A stretch of 64,000 nucleotides of DNA from JBEOJY01 sp040275305 (lineage in GTDB: Bacteria; Pseudomonadota; Alphaproteobacteria; UBA9219), in NCBI GenBank assembly GCA_040275305.1, contig JBEOJY010000010.1:79560-143559 (forward strand). Direction: 5' to 3'. The position numbers and the translations under genes are program-made. This document shows, one piece after another, positions 35,784 to 43,733 of this stretch. Below the pieces are notes generated by a model. That model had not been told where the DNA came from. It worked only from the letters and a program-made list of their open reading frames with translations, and searched no databases. The number at the start of each line of letters is the position of its first letter. The stretch's first letter is position 1.

Positions 35784-37033
35784 TAGGCCTCAAGCAACTG
35801 ACGAGTCCGCAGTTCGATGACGCGGCCTATATCGTCGAAAATTCCCGAAACGACACCCTGCGCCGCAAAATCGCGAACAAGCTCCGCATATCCCCTCCCG
35901 ACTTCCGCCGCCATGTCATTCAAATTCCGCTCCATCGACCTGCGGGCAACCGCCGTATCGGCGACCAAGCGATGCCAGTGCCGACGAAAGATAAGGTCAG
36001 GATCGTATGTGCCGCCGATTTTCATAGCCAGCTTCTTCTGCGCCCCGGGATAAGCCGCCGTACACATGAGATCGTAAGCAGGGGCAAGACGGGAGTTGCC
36101 GTTGTTGTGCAACAAGGAAAAATTCTTGCCATGGCAATCGGCATTGCCGATCAAATAGTTGAAAATAAGCATTTTGAGAAAAAAAAGTTTGTCTACGGCA
36201 GGTTGCGCGCTGCTTCGTTCCAGAAGTTCCAGACACCGCGCAACGCCCGGACCGCCCTCGCGCTCATATTTCTGTTCCGGCGCAATCGAAAGGGCCTGAC
36301 AAAAATCTTCCTGATGAAGACGACGAATACGCCCGTTTCCATCAAGCGCCCGATCATAACGCTCAACAAGCAAATAGGGATTCCCGTCCGCAAAGCCAAG
36401 CTCTGCGCGAACAACAGGCAAACGCAACCGCGCAGCCAACTTGAGACAAAACAGCTCATTATAAACGCTGTCGGAAACGCGCTCGATGGGAGGTTTAATG
36501 ATATGCGTTGTCGGAGAGCCCCCCTTCGCTAACGCGATGTGTCCATCCTTCAGCGCAACAGGAAGCTTGTCCTGCGCCCCCGCCAAAGACAAACGTAGGC
36601 CTTCGCTTCCAGCCAGCAAGGGACGGGAATGAAGAGCGTCCAGATATTTTGCAAGCTTCCGCTCGTCCAGAATCTCGAAATCATCCGACGCGACATCAAG
36701 CGGCTTCTCTCCTTCCGGATAAAGCGCGACCGCGCCAGCGCACTCGCCGCCAACCTCGCGCAAAAGCGCAAACTCATTTTTCTCCGAGACGCCAAAAAAT
36801 TCCGCAAGCCTGTGGCGAATAAGATCGTCTGGTAAAAAACCTGAAAAATAAGGCCGAGCAACCGCATCGTCGTAAACAGCGCCAGACAAAGGCATCGAAA
36901 CGGACAGGGGATGAGCCGCTTTGTCGATCACATAAGCGGAATCATATGCAAAATCTAACCGCCCGCCCTCGCCCTGCCGCAGCTTGCCCGCCAGTCGGTT
37001 ATGAAGGTAAACATCAAGATTGCAAAACTTCAT
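35780..37033 (-). CDS. hipA: HipA-family serine/threonine kinase toxin
   Basis: A 417-residue kinase. HipA_N domain at about 1-100 (LSVSMPLSG, FSGFLPDD). HipA_C domain with LSLAGAQDKLPVAL (phosphate loop), HIIKPP, the catalytic loop NYLIGNADCHGKNFSLL (Asp and Asn present), and the metal-binding LAPAYDLMC. Key residues are intact, so it should be an active kinase that phosphorylates a translation factor or tRNA synthetase when HipB is lost. The ATG is 4 bp after the hipB stop, consistent with coupling. Confidence 0.92.
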   Translation of the reverse strand: MKFCNLDVYLHNRLAGKLRQGEGGRLDFAYDSAYVIDKAAHPLSVSMPLSGAVYDDAVARPYFSGFLPDDLIRHRLAEFFGVSEKNEFALLREVGGECAGAVALYPEGEKPLDVASDDFEILDERKLAKYLDALHSRPLLAGSEGLRLSLAGAQDKLPVALKDGHIALAKGGSPTTHIIKPPIERVSDSVYNELFCLKLAARLRLPVVRAELGFADGNPYLLVERYDRALDGNGRIRRLHQEDFCQALSIAPEQKYEREGGPGVARCLELLERSSAQPAVDKLFFLKMLIFNYLIGNADCHGKNFSLLHNNGNSRLAPAYDLMCTAAYPGAQKKLAMKIGGTYDPDLIFRRHWHRLVADTAVARRSMERNLNDMAAEVGRGYAELVRDFAAQGVVSGIFDDIGRVIELRTRQLLEAY

Positions 37034-37036
37034 GCC

Positions 37037-37375
37037 TCACCCGTATCCCGATCCATCGCCAGAGCCAGCGCCTGATCCCGACCCTCGCCCATCGCCACTC
37101 CCATCGCCAAACCCTGCCCCAAAATCAGGATTGCCTGCCCCCGAAAGACGCGGCACAATCCGCATGTTCAAACCCAGCATAGTAAGAACCTGCAGAGCTT
37201 TTCCAACCTGACAGCTCGGCTTGCCGCTTTCCAGCTCGCGCAAAAAACGGATTCCAACCCCGCTTTGCGCAGCAAGTTGCTCCTGCGTCAGCTTTTGCGC
37301 CTTGCGAACAGCCTTGATAATGAGTCCTAGTTCGTCAACATCGGAAACATCCATGCCCGCATCGAAGATATCCAT
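37037..37375 (-). CDS. hipB: HipB-like antitoxin with Gly/Ser-rich tail
   Basis: A 112-residue DNA-binding antitoxin. The HTH spans about 16-70 (LGLIIKAVRKAQKLTQEQLAAQSGVGIRFLRELESGK). The C-terminal 35 residues are almost entirely Gly, Ser and Asp repeats, unlike typical HipB, and are encoded by a simple-repeat tract. The ATG at 37375 was chosen because a TATAAT box at 37397-37402 puts the transcript start downstream of an alternative ATG at 37414, and AAAGGGG precedes it at 7 bp. Confidence 0.85.
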   Translation of the reverse strand: MDIFDAGMDVSDVDELGLIIKAVRKAQKLTQEQLAAQSGVGIRFLRELESGKPSCQVGKALQVLTMLGLNMRIVPRLSGAGNPDFGAGFGDGSGDGRGSGSGAGSGDGSGYG

Positions 37376-37382
37376 AAAACAA

Positions 37383-37494
37383 CCCCTTTCGGGATCATTA
37401 TAGGGCAAGTCCACCTAAAAAAGAGTAAATTCGCCCCGAACGGGGCTTTTTATATACCCAGAACCGCTCCCGCTACCAGATAGCCCCGAACGGG
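37383..37494 (-). promoter_or_regulatory. hipBA promoter with palindromic operator candidates
   Basis: A -10 TATAAT lies at 37397-37402 (minus strand). Three GC palindromes share the CCC-N4-GGG form: CCCTTTCGGG beside the -10, perfect GCCCCGAACGGGGC at 37433-37446, and CCCCGAACGGG at 37484-37494. The first and last continue into ATCATTAT and ATGATAT. The arrangement fits autorepression by HipB bound to the promoter. No strong -35 is visible. The middle palindrome with its plus-strand T run could instead be a terminator. Confidence 0.55.
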
Positions 37495-37510
37495 ATGATA
37501 TGATCCAACC

Positions 37511-38692
37511 TCAAAACCGCGCCTTCGCGGTCGCTGGATCGACCGGCTCGTTGTTGCGCCGCCACTCGAAATAAAGCTCCGGCTTGCCGCCATCCTTGTC
37601 CGCCGCCGCAAACGTAGGCATCACGCCCAAAGGCTCGCCCGCCGAAACCTCCTGCCCCATCTCGGCATCAATGCGCCCAAACCCGGCCAAAAAGCTGTGA
37701 TAACCGCCGTCATGCTGAAGGATCATGATCTGGCCATAGCCCTTGAACGGCCCAGCGAACGCGACGCGCCCCGCTGCGGGCGCAACCACAGGAGCGCCGG
37801 GAAGCCCCGCGAACATCACGCCGGTGCTGACCACGCCGTCTTCGTCGCGCTCGCCATAGCGTTGCAGCGCCTTGCCCGCGATCGGCGCCCGCAACGCCGC
37901 CGACAGCGCCTGCGCATGCGTCTTTGGCGACAGACGGCGAGTCTCCAACTTCTCCATCAACTGCCTTAAATCCTTAGCCTCGCTCGACAAAGACGCAAGC
38001 TGCCGCGCGATGGCTTCTTTCTGCTCCTCGGAGTGCTGCAACAAACCCTGCCGCGCCTTGATAAGCTGATCGAAATTCCGGCGCTGCTCGTCCAGATTTC
38101 TCTGCGCCGACACAATCAGCCTCTTCTGTTCCGTAATTTCGTCCGCGACCGAGTTAAGCGCAAGCAAATCGCGCGCGACGATCTCGACGCGCTCTTTAAG
38201 CTTCGGCAAAATCGCGCGGAGCAACACCGCGCGATGCACATAGGCGGTTGTCAAGCCCGAACGCAGCAGATAGCTCTCCGGCGGCTGCCGTCCCAGCTCG
38301 ATCAGGGCGCTCGTCATGGCTTTAAGGCTGCGCTGCTCTTCAGCCAAAGCGGCGCTGCGCGACGCGCTGTCCTTGGTCAGTTCCGCCAGTTTGTCCTCAA
38401 GTCGCGTCGCCTCGTCCTGCTTGCGCTCCATCGCCTCGGTGGCGGAAACCAGCTTTTGCCGCAAATCGCGCAAGCTCTCGCTCGCATCCCTCGTCTGCGC
38501 GTCGATTTCGAATTGTTCCTTTTTGCGCGCGTCAAGCTGCGTCTCAATATGATGAAGCCGCTCCTTGGCGACGCCGCTACTGGCGGTGTCGACCGCCTGC
38601 GCGCCGCCAAGCGTCAAAGTGAACGCGCCCACCGCAGCGATCATTCCCCATCGCCAACTGCAGCCTGCCATGAAACCATGCTTTGCGCTCAT
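37511..38692 (-). CDS. envC: murein hydrolase activator EnvC
   Basis: A 393-residue periplasmic protein. A signal peptide is followed by a long coiled coil (about 45-260, rich in Glu, Arg, Leu and Gln) and a C-terminal LytM/M23 domain (VMFAGLPGAPVVAPAAGRVAFAGPFKGYGQIMILQHDGGYHSF). The metal-binding His/Asp set looks incomplete, as in EnvC proteins that activate amidases rather than cut wall. The adjacent ctpA in relatives is displaced by hipBA. Start MSAKHG; a later Met at residue 8 is also possible. Confidence 0.9.
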   Translation of the reverse strand: MSAKHGFMAGCSWRWGMIAAVGAFTLTLGGAQAVDTASSGVAKERLHHIETQLDARKKEQFEIDAQTRDASESLRDLRQKLVSATEAMERKQDEATRLEDKLAELTKDSASRSAALAEEQRSLKAMTSALIELGRQPPESYLLRSGLTTAYVHRAVLLRAILPKLKERVEIVARDLLALNSVADEITEQKRLIVSAQRNLDEQRRNFDQLIKARQGLLQHSEEQKEAIARQLASLSSEAKDLRQLMEKLETRRLSPKTHAQALSAALRAPIAGKALQRYGERDEDGVVSTGVMFAGLPGAPVVAPAAGRVAFAGPFKGYGQIMILQHDGGYHSFLAGFGRIDAEMGQEVSAGEPLGVMPTFAAADKDGGKPELYFEWRRNNEPVDPATAKARF

Positions 38693-38829
38693 AGCGAAGT
38701 TATAACGCTATGCGCTTCCGGCACCAACCACGAAGTGGTTAAAACGAGATCAAAACAAATAATTTATTCCTTGATAGAAACGAAAATTGGATTATTAATT
38801 TCCTTTTTGGGGCAATTTAACCGCTACCC

Positions 38830-39642
38830 TCACTTGCGCCCCATTGGCGCCTGCTGGCTGTCAAAGCGATCCTTGGCCGCCCGCAGACAACCGAACAAAG
38901 CGGCAGGATCGGTCCCCTGCAAGGGCAGCCCGCTGCGGGCTATCGCCTTATGGAAATCGGGCTGATCAATGCGCAGGAAAGGATTAGCCGCCTTCTCGAC
39001 CTTAAGAGCCACCGGAACCGCAGGCTTTTTCTCGGCCCGCAACGCAACGACTTCGGCAAGCCGCGCCAGAATCGCTTCATTGGTTTTGTCCACCGCCAAA
39101 GCAAACCGCGCATTCGCTTCAGTATATTCGTGCCCGAAATAAACCTGCGTATCGTCCGGCAAACCGCGCATAAGCTTCAACGCCTCCCACATCTGCGCGG
39201 CAGTCCCTTCGAAAAGCCTCCCGCAGCCGAGCGAAAACAAAGCATCGCCGCAAAACAGCGCTTTAATCTGCGGAAAGTAATACGCGACATGGCCAATCGT
39301 ATGGCCCGACGTGTCAAGCACCTGCCCGCGCAAGGTCGAAAACGCCACGACCTCGCCGCCGGAAACGCCGCGCGACAAGCCCTCAAGCAACGTCTTTTCC
39401 TTGGCGGGTCCTAAAATAGGGGCGCCAAATTCCTCCGCAAGCGCCATCGCGCCCGCCGTGTGATCCTTGTGATGATGCGTGAGCAAAATAAGCTCCAGAT
39501 TCACGTCCCGGCTTTTAAGCGCGCGTCTGACCGGCTCCACGTCGCCCGGATCGACGACCATCGCCAGCCCCAGATCGCTGTCGCCCACGAGGTAAATATA
39601 ATTGTCTGCCATCGCAGGCAGAATATCGACGAAGAAGCTCAT
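38830..39642 (-). CDS. gloB: hydroxyacylglutathione hydrolase (glyoxalase II)
   Basis: Hydrolyses S-lactoylglutathione in methylglyoxal detoxification. A 270-residue metallo-beta-lactamase fold. The motif LTHHHKDHTAGA carries the H-x-H-x-D-H dinuclear metal site, with DTSGHTIGHVAYYF and GDALFSLGCGRLFEG further ligands. The C-terminal HAGH domain has NPFLRID. The start MSFFVDILPAMADNYIYLVGD is standard. The 137-bp gap to envC is AT-rich with only a weak hairpin. Confidence 0.94.
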   Translation of the reverse strand: MSFFVDILPAMADNYIYLVGDSDLGLAMVVDPGDVEPVRRALKSRDVNLELILLTHHHKDHTAGAMALAEEFGAPILGPAKEKTLLEGLSRGVSGGEVVAFSTLRGQVLDTSGHTIGHVAYYFPQIKALFCGDALFSLGCGRLFEGTAAQMWEALKLMRGLPDDTQVYFGHEYTEANARFALAVDKTNEAILARLAEVVALRAEKKPAVPVALKVEKAANPFLRIDQPDFHKAIARSGLPLQGTDPAALFGCLRAAKDRFDSQQAPMGRK

Positions 39643-39699
39643 AGCCGCTATTGTTGGCCATAGGCGTTAAAACGGGATTAAGACCACAGAAGAACCCTC

Positions 39700-39752
39700 T
39701 ATACTCATGACTCTCGAAATTGTTCCCAACCTTTGAAGCGGAATTAGGTATA
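39700..39752. repeat. minimal R1 element: two ends with no cargo
   Basis: A left R1 end (TATACTCATGACTCTCGAAA) runs directly into a right R1 end (CCCAACCTTTGAAGCGG..GGTATA), 53 bp in total. Its final TATAC is shared with the next full copy. It suggests that cargo palindromes are inserted into, or lost from, a bare pair of ends. Confidence 0.6.
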
Positions 39753-39964
39753 CCCCTCACACTTCAAGAGTTGGCGAGTCATTTCCAAGAGACAGGCGCG
39801 ACTCCCTCGCCCCCGTGAGGGGGAGAGGGGTGGGGTGAGGGGGCGAGTTTGTCTCTTGAATCCAAACTCCCCCTCACACCCCCCTCTCCCTCCTGTGGAG
39901 GGCGAGGGGCTTTGCGCCACGCTTGCCGAGATGTTATCCCAACTCTTCAAGCGCAACAGGTATA
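39749..39964. repeat. R1-type MITE-like element with R2 cargo
   Basis: The left end TATACCCCTCACACTTCAAG then AGTTGG; the right end CCAACTCTTCAAGCGC..GGTATA closes at 39964. The interior is a long R2 palindrome with GACTCCCTCGCCCCCGTGAG and its inverse. kdsB starts 29 bp downstream. Confidence 0.85.
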
Positions 39965-39992
39965 CAAAAAACAAAAGCATAAAGGACATCGC

Positions 39993-40784
39993 ATGCCCTC
40001 GCACCGCCCCGCCCCCTCTCGCCCCGTCATCATCATCCCCTCGCGCATGGCCTCGACGCGGCTGCCGGGCAAGCCTTTGGCCGACATCAACGGCCTGCCG
40101 ATGATCGCGCGTGTGCTGAAACAAGCCGAAGCAAGCAAGGTGGGGCCGGTCATAGTCGCCTGCGACGATGCGCAAGTCAAAGCGGCGGTGGAAAAAGCGG
40201 GAGGAAAGGCGGTGCTGACGAAGCCGGATCATCCGTCCGGCTCCGACCGCATTTGGGAAGCGCTGAACGCGCTGGAAGGAAACGAGGCTTACGACGCCGT
40301 CGTGAACGTGCAAGGCGACGAGCCGATGCTCGACCCCGCCACGATCCGCGCGGCTTGGGAACTCTTGCGCAATCCGGAAACGGACATCGCGACCTTGGTG
40401 GACGAATTCCACGACGAGCAAAGAAAAGCGCTGCCCTCGATGGTCAAGGTGGCGCTCGACGTGCCGCCGGACGCGGCCAAGGTGGGGGGCAAAGGCCGGG
40501 CGCTTTATTTCTCGCGCCAAATCATCCCATCGGGCGACGGGCCGATCTTTCATCATATAGGGCTGTACGCCTATCGCCGCGACGCGCTGGCGAAGTTCGT
40601 CGCCGCGCCACCGTCGCCGTTGGAACGGCGCGAAAAGCTCGAACAGCTCCGCGCCCTCTCGCTGGGCTTGCGCATCGACGCCGCCATCGTCGCCGAAGCC
40701 CACGCCGGGATCGACACCCCGGAGGATCTGGAGAGAGTAAGAAAAGCGCTGACGCGGCAAATCAAGGGCAAGCAATCGCGATGA
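39993..40784 (+). CDS. kdsB: 3-deoxy-manno-octulosonate cytidylyltransferase
   Basis: Activates KDO with CTP to CMP-KDO for lipopolysaccharide core synthesis. A 263-residue protein. IIIPSRMASTRLPGKPLADINGLPM is the conserved nucleotide-binding N-terminus, NVQGDEPMLDP the Mg site, and HIGLYAYRRDAL a C-terminal signature. The ATG has AAAGGA at 7-bp spacing. A longer frame upstream runs into an R1 element and was excluded. In many relatives pheA follows directly; here three accessory genes and a small membrane gene intervene. Confidence 0.95.
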   Translation: MPSHRPAPSRPVIIIPSRMASTRLPGKPLADINGLPMIARVLKQAEASKVGPVIVACDDAQVKAAVEKAGGKAVLTKPDHPSGSDRIWEALNALEGNEAYDAVVNVQGDEPMLDPATIRAAWELLRNPETDIATLVDEFHDEQRKALPSMVKVALDVPPDAAKVGGKGRALYFSRQIIPSGDGPIFHHIGLYAYRRDALAKFVAAPPSPLERREKLEQLRALSLGLRIDAAIVAEAHAGIDTPEDLERVRKALTRQIKGKQSR

Positions 40785-40811
40785 CGAAAACAATCAAGCG
40801 GAATCTCGTCT

Positions 40812-41243
40812 TCAGGATTTGGATTCGCCATAAGCGGAGGCAGGCACATCCAACTTCCCAATCGTAAACTTTGACAACAATTCCCATTCCTCTTGGTATT
40901 GCCGAAACAAAACCTTGATTTCAGAAGGCTCCGTCGCTCGAAAAGAGAGTCCGCCAACAACCAATGAATTCACGCGACCATCTTGCCGGAGATCTGTTTC
41001 CGTTTGCATCTCGATTTTATCTTCTTGTCCAGGTCCACGAACTTGCAATCCGACAGGAACCTTGCCTATGCCGACACACCGGAATGTCATCCACAACGAT
41101 AAAAGAAGTTGCGTCGGAAATGAAGGAACCAACAATCCATCGGCATAAACCCCGATAAGAATAAACTTGCCATTGGCCTCAACCCTGACGTCATCGCAAA
41201 GAATTTGCTGGATTGGCTGCAAACGCGGTTTTTGTTCCTCCAT
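40812..41243 (-). CDS. DUF6941-like hypothetical protein
   Basis: A 143-residue protein. The N-terminal ILCDDVRVEANGKFILIGVYADGLLVPSFP matches the C-D-D-V-R...G-K...G-V-Y pattern I associate with the DUF6941 family, whose role is unknown. The rest is predicted beta-rich. It is the last gene of a three-gene unit, starting 3 bp after the XRE gene's stop. That it works with the two genes upstream is inference from spacing. Confidence 0.6.
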   Translation of the reverse strand: MEEQKPRLQPIQQILCDDVRVEANGKFILIGVYADGLLVPSFPTQLLLSLWMTFRCVGIGKVPVGLQVRGPGQEDKIEMQTETDLRQDGRVNSLVVGGLSFRATEPSEIKVLFRQYQEEWELLSKFTIGKLDVPASAYGESKS

Positions 41244-41246
41244 CGC

Positions 41247-41729
41247 CTACCCCCTTATGCGGAGCTGGTTGCCCAAAATGGCCGAGGAAACAAGATGATG
41301 AGGGGAATGACCCGACGCGGATAAAAAGACCGGACTATCCCCGGTGGCCCGAACCTCAGAGGCGGTTCCCGCCATCCACTCCGGCTCTCTAAAATTCCTC
41401 GGCGCGCGGTCCAAAAGAGAAGAAAACTCAAACGTCAGTTCCGCGCACCCTATCGCCGCGACAAGATGACTCACCGTATCCAAAGTCCAATTTCCGGGAG
41501 CCCCTAAAAGGCGCGAAACGATATCCGGAGTTTTGTTCATCCGCTTCGCCACTTGCGCTTTAGTAAGCCCCTCTGTCTCCTTGCGTTTCTGGAATTCGCT
41601 CATAATCTTGTGGTAGAGATTGTTGCGTTGACGTTCTGCCAGATACGCCAAAGTCGAGGCGGATAATTGGTTGGTCTTCGCCATGTCCATAAGTTCAGAC
41701 AACATCGGCGTTTTCTGAAATGTAGTCAT
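41247..41729 (-). CDS. XRE-family transcriptional regulator, antitoxin-like
   Basis: A 160-residue protein. The N-terminal 60 residues are helical. HTH at about 55-100: TKAQVAKRMNKTPDIVSRLLGAPGNWTLDTVSHLVAAI. The C-terminus is about 50 unstructured residues. The size, the HTH type and the 35-bp overlap with the gene before it fit a HigA-like antitoxin located after its toxin. Alternatively it is a phage-type repressor. It probably autoregulates the promoter at 42208-42236. Confidence 0.7.
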   Translation of the reverse strand: MTTFQKTPMLSELMDMAKTNQLSASTLAYLAERQRNNLYHKIMSEFQKRKETEGLTKAQVAKRMNKTPDIVSRLLGAPGNWTLDTVSHLVAAIGCAELTFEFSSLLDRAPRNFREPEWMAGTASEVRATGDSPVFLSASGHSPHHLVSSAILGNQLRIRG

Positions 41730-42159
41730 GGGGAAATCTCCCTGTAAATGGCGAATAGGTTGGAAAAAGCTTCCGCCATTCTGATCGACATTTTTGAATC
41801 TGATGCTTCCAATTCACAGAATTTTTATCGCCCAGTAGCGCCCTTTGTTCATACGTCAACAGCACAAGAGTATCGGTCTTAGCGAATGAACCAAACAACC
41901 TGATGCCCGGACGAGGATCTCGGCAACGAACCTCCCAAACCTCATCTTCAGGCTTCTCAAGTCGAGACATATAACAACAAGTTTTTTGCCCAACGCTTAT
42001 AAACTGCCCCATGACAAACATGTCCAAATCAGCTCGGACACGAGACCACCGACTGGCGTCCCTTTCCGTGGCCCCTCCTCCCTGAACCAATCCATGCAAC
42101 TCACAAGACAACAAGATCGTTCTTTCACAAAGATCGCTCGGAAACACGGGACTGTACAA
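41695..42159 (-). CDS. putative toxin of a HigBA-like pair
   Basis: A 154-residue protein from a TTG at 42159, chosen because the promoter places the transcript start downstream of two upstream ATGs and because GGAGGGG sits 9 bases before it. The C-terminal half (EVRCRDPRPGIRLFGSFAKTDTLVLLTYEQR then WKHQIQKCRSEW) resembles the beta-sheet and basic face of the phage Gp49/HigB RelE-like toxins. It is longer than usual HigB (about 100). Assignment is tentative. It overlaps the XRE gene. Confidence 0.5.
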   Translation of the reverse strand: MYSPVFPSDLCERTILLSCELHGLVQGGGATERDASRWSRVRADLDMFVMGQFISVGQKTCCYMSRLEKPEDEVWEVRCRDPRPGIRLFGSFAKTDTLVLLTYEQRALLGDKNSVNWKHQIQKCRSEWRKLFPTYSPFTGRFPHDYISENADVV

Positions 42160-42207
42160 AAAAAGCCGCCCCTCCGTCCTTCTGTTCCGAACCTCATCGC
42201 ATATTGA

Positions 42208-42236
42208 CATATAAATCAATATCCTGTTTTTGTCAA
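42208..42236 (-). promoter_or_regulatory. sigma70-type promoter of the toxin-antitoxin-like operon
   Basis: On the minus strand, TTGACA (42231-42236) is a consensus -35 element. It is separated by 17 bp from TATATG (42208-42213) as the -10. The transcript would start near 42201, leaving the ATGs at 42258 and 42210 outside it. It is one of the best promoter matches I saw in the window. Confidence 0.7.
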
Positions 42237-42318
42237 GGCATTTTACAACCAGCGTCAAGTTAACCCTAAATCAATAAATACAAATAATCAATAACTATCA
42301 GTTAGTTGAAAGCAACCC

Positions 42319-42552
42319 TCACCCCTCCCGTCGCGCAAAATAATACCCGACCACGAACCCAACGACCGGATTGAACACCGCGCCGAGCGCCTGCGCGAAC
42401 GCCAGCAACGCCTTAAGCCGCTCCTCCCCTCCCGGAACCGCCGCGAGCCAGCAGCCCGCCAAGACGAACAGCAAAATCGCGGCGCAATAGGCCTGCACGA
42501 TGCTGCGCCCCAGCGACAGCCGCGCCTTCTCGCGCCGCGCGGCCAAAGGCAT
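42319..42552 (-). CDS. small membrane protein with two TM helices
   Basis: A 77-residue protein from MPLAARREKARLSLGRSIV. Two hydrophobic helices (about 19-37 AILLFVLAGCWLAAV and 47-70 ALLAFAQALGAVFNPVVGFVVGYYFA) are joined by a short charged loop, ending ARREG. It is holin-like in shape, but it lies on the far side of pheA from the lysis cassette. A longer frame upstream crosses a repeat and was rejected. Function unknown. Confidence 0.5.
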   Translation of the reverse strand: MPLAARREKARLSLGRSIVQAYCAAILLFVLAGCWLAAVPGGEERLKALLAFAQALGAVFNPVVGFVVGYYFARREG

Positions 42553-42649
42553 CGACTTACTGGAAAGCGGCAAAGACTTGCCCCCAAAATTTCTAGGCCT
42601 TCTCAAGGCCTGTGCGCCACCGGAATTCGCGAGCAGGACACGATGCAGT

Positions 42650-42685
42650 CCCGTCATGCCCGCGCAGGCGGGCATCCCATTTTTC
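42650..42685. repeat. R3b palindrome
   Basis: CCCGTCATGCCCGCGCAGGC followed by GGGCATCCCAT. The same unit occurs at about 57133-57168. It lies in the 300-bp gap before pheA, where no gene is seen. Confidence 0.65.
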
Positions 42686-42854
42686 TGTTTTTCACAAATG
42701 CGTGCATAAAAACCAACCCCAACCACGCGCAAAACCTCCGGAACAACCCGCCTTTTCTCTGCCTCCTGCCTTTCCTTGCCGATTTCACGGCAACTGCGGT
42801 AGAAGGTGAAGGACAAGAAGCGTTCATGCTGGCCTCTAAAGAAACAGAGAAGAA

Positions 42855-43733
42855 ATGCCTAAAACCATCGCTTTCCAAGGCGCCCCCGGAGCCTACTCCG
42901 ACCTCGCCTGCCGCACCGTGTTTCCGGGCGACGTGACCCTGCCCTGCCTAAGCTTCGACGAAGCCTTCACGGCCGTGAAATTCGGCAAAGCCGATTACGG
43001 CATGATCGCGGTGGAAAACGCCATCGCGGGCCGCGTCGCGGATGTGCACCATCTCCTCCCGACCGCGAACCTGTCGATCAATGGCGAACATTTTCAACCG
43101 ATCTGCCACCACCTGCTAGCCATCCCCGGCGCGCGCCTTGAGGATATCCGCGAAGTCCACAGCCATGTGCAGGCGCTGGCGCAATGCCGCGACTTCCTGC
43201 AAAAACACGGCATCAAACCCGTCGTGCATGCGGATACCGCTGGCGGCGCGGCGGACGTGGCTAAACGCGGGGATAAATCCGTCGCCGCCATCGCGTCGGA
43301 ACTCGCGGGACAGCTTTACGGACTGCAAAGCCTCGCCGCCGACATCGCGAACCTGCCGAACAACACCACGCGCTTCCTGATCCTCTCGCGCGACGAGAAC
43401 TGGCCGGAAGTCAGCGCTGCGCCGACCATCACCTCCGCGATTTTCCGCGTGCGCAGCGTCCCCGCCGCGCTCTACAAAGCTCTGGGCGGCTTCGCGACCA
43501 ATGGGATCAACATCACCAAAATCGAAAGCTATCTGGTCAACGGCAGCTTCATCGCCGCGCAATTCTACCTCGACGCCGAAGGCCATCCGAAAGAACCGTC
43601 GATGATGCGGGCGTTGAACGAACTTTGCTACTTCGCGAACGAAGTGACGGTCCTTGGCGTCTATCCCGCCAGCCCCTACCGCAAGAAAATGAACGCGGAA
43701 GAGTCCACGGATATCCTTAATGGCAGGCCTTAA
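42855..43733 (+). CDS. pheA: prephenate dehydratase
   Basis: Converts prephenate to phenylpyruvate in phenylalanine synthesis. A 292-residue protein. The catalytic domain starts FQGAPGAYSDLACR. The T-R-F catalytic motif appears in NNTTRFLILSRD. The C-terminal ACT domain (TSAIFRVRSVPAALYKALGGFATNGINITKIESYLV) should bind phenylalanine for feedback inhibition (G-A-L and E-S-R-like positions are GGF and ESYL). No chorismate mutase domain. Its 3' end overlaps the convergent lysis lipoprotein by 17 bp. Confidence 0.94.
   Translation: MPKTIAFQGAPGAYSDLACRTVFPGDVTLPCLSFDEAFTAVKFGKADYGMIAVENAIAGRVADVHHLLPTANLSINGEHFQPICHHLLAIPGARLEDIREVHSHVQALAQCRDFLQKHGIKPVVHADTAGGAADVAKRGDKSVAAIASELAGQLYGLQSLAADIANLPNNTTRFLILSRDENWPEVSAAPTITSAIFRVRSVPAALYKALGGFATNGINITKIESYLVNGSFIAAQFYLDAEGHPKEPSMMRALNELCYFANEVTVLGVYPASPYRKKMNAEESTDILNGRP

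Noticed and set aside
37433..37452. GCCCCGAACGGGGC followed by TTTTTATA as a plus-strand terminator
   Set aside because: No plus-strand gene lies upstream; the two similar palindromes nearby make a HipB operator more likely.
42319..42552. second holin for the lysis cassette
   Set aside because: The two-helix shape fits, but the gene lies beyond pheA outside the cluster, so the role was not assigned.
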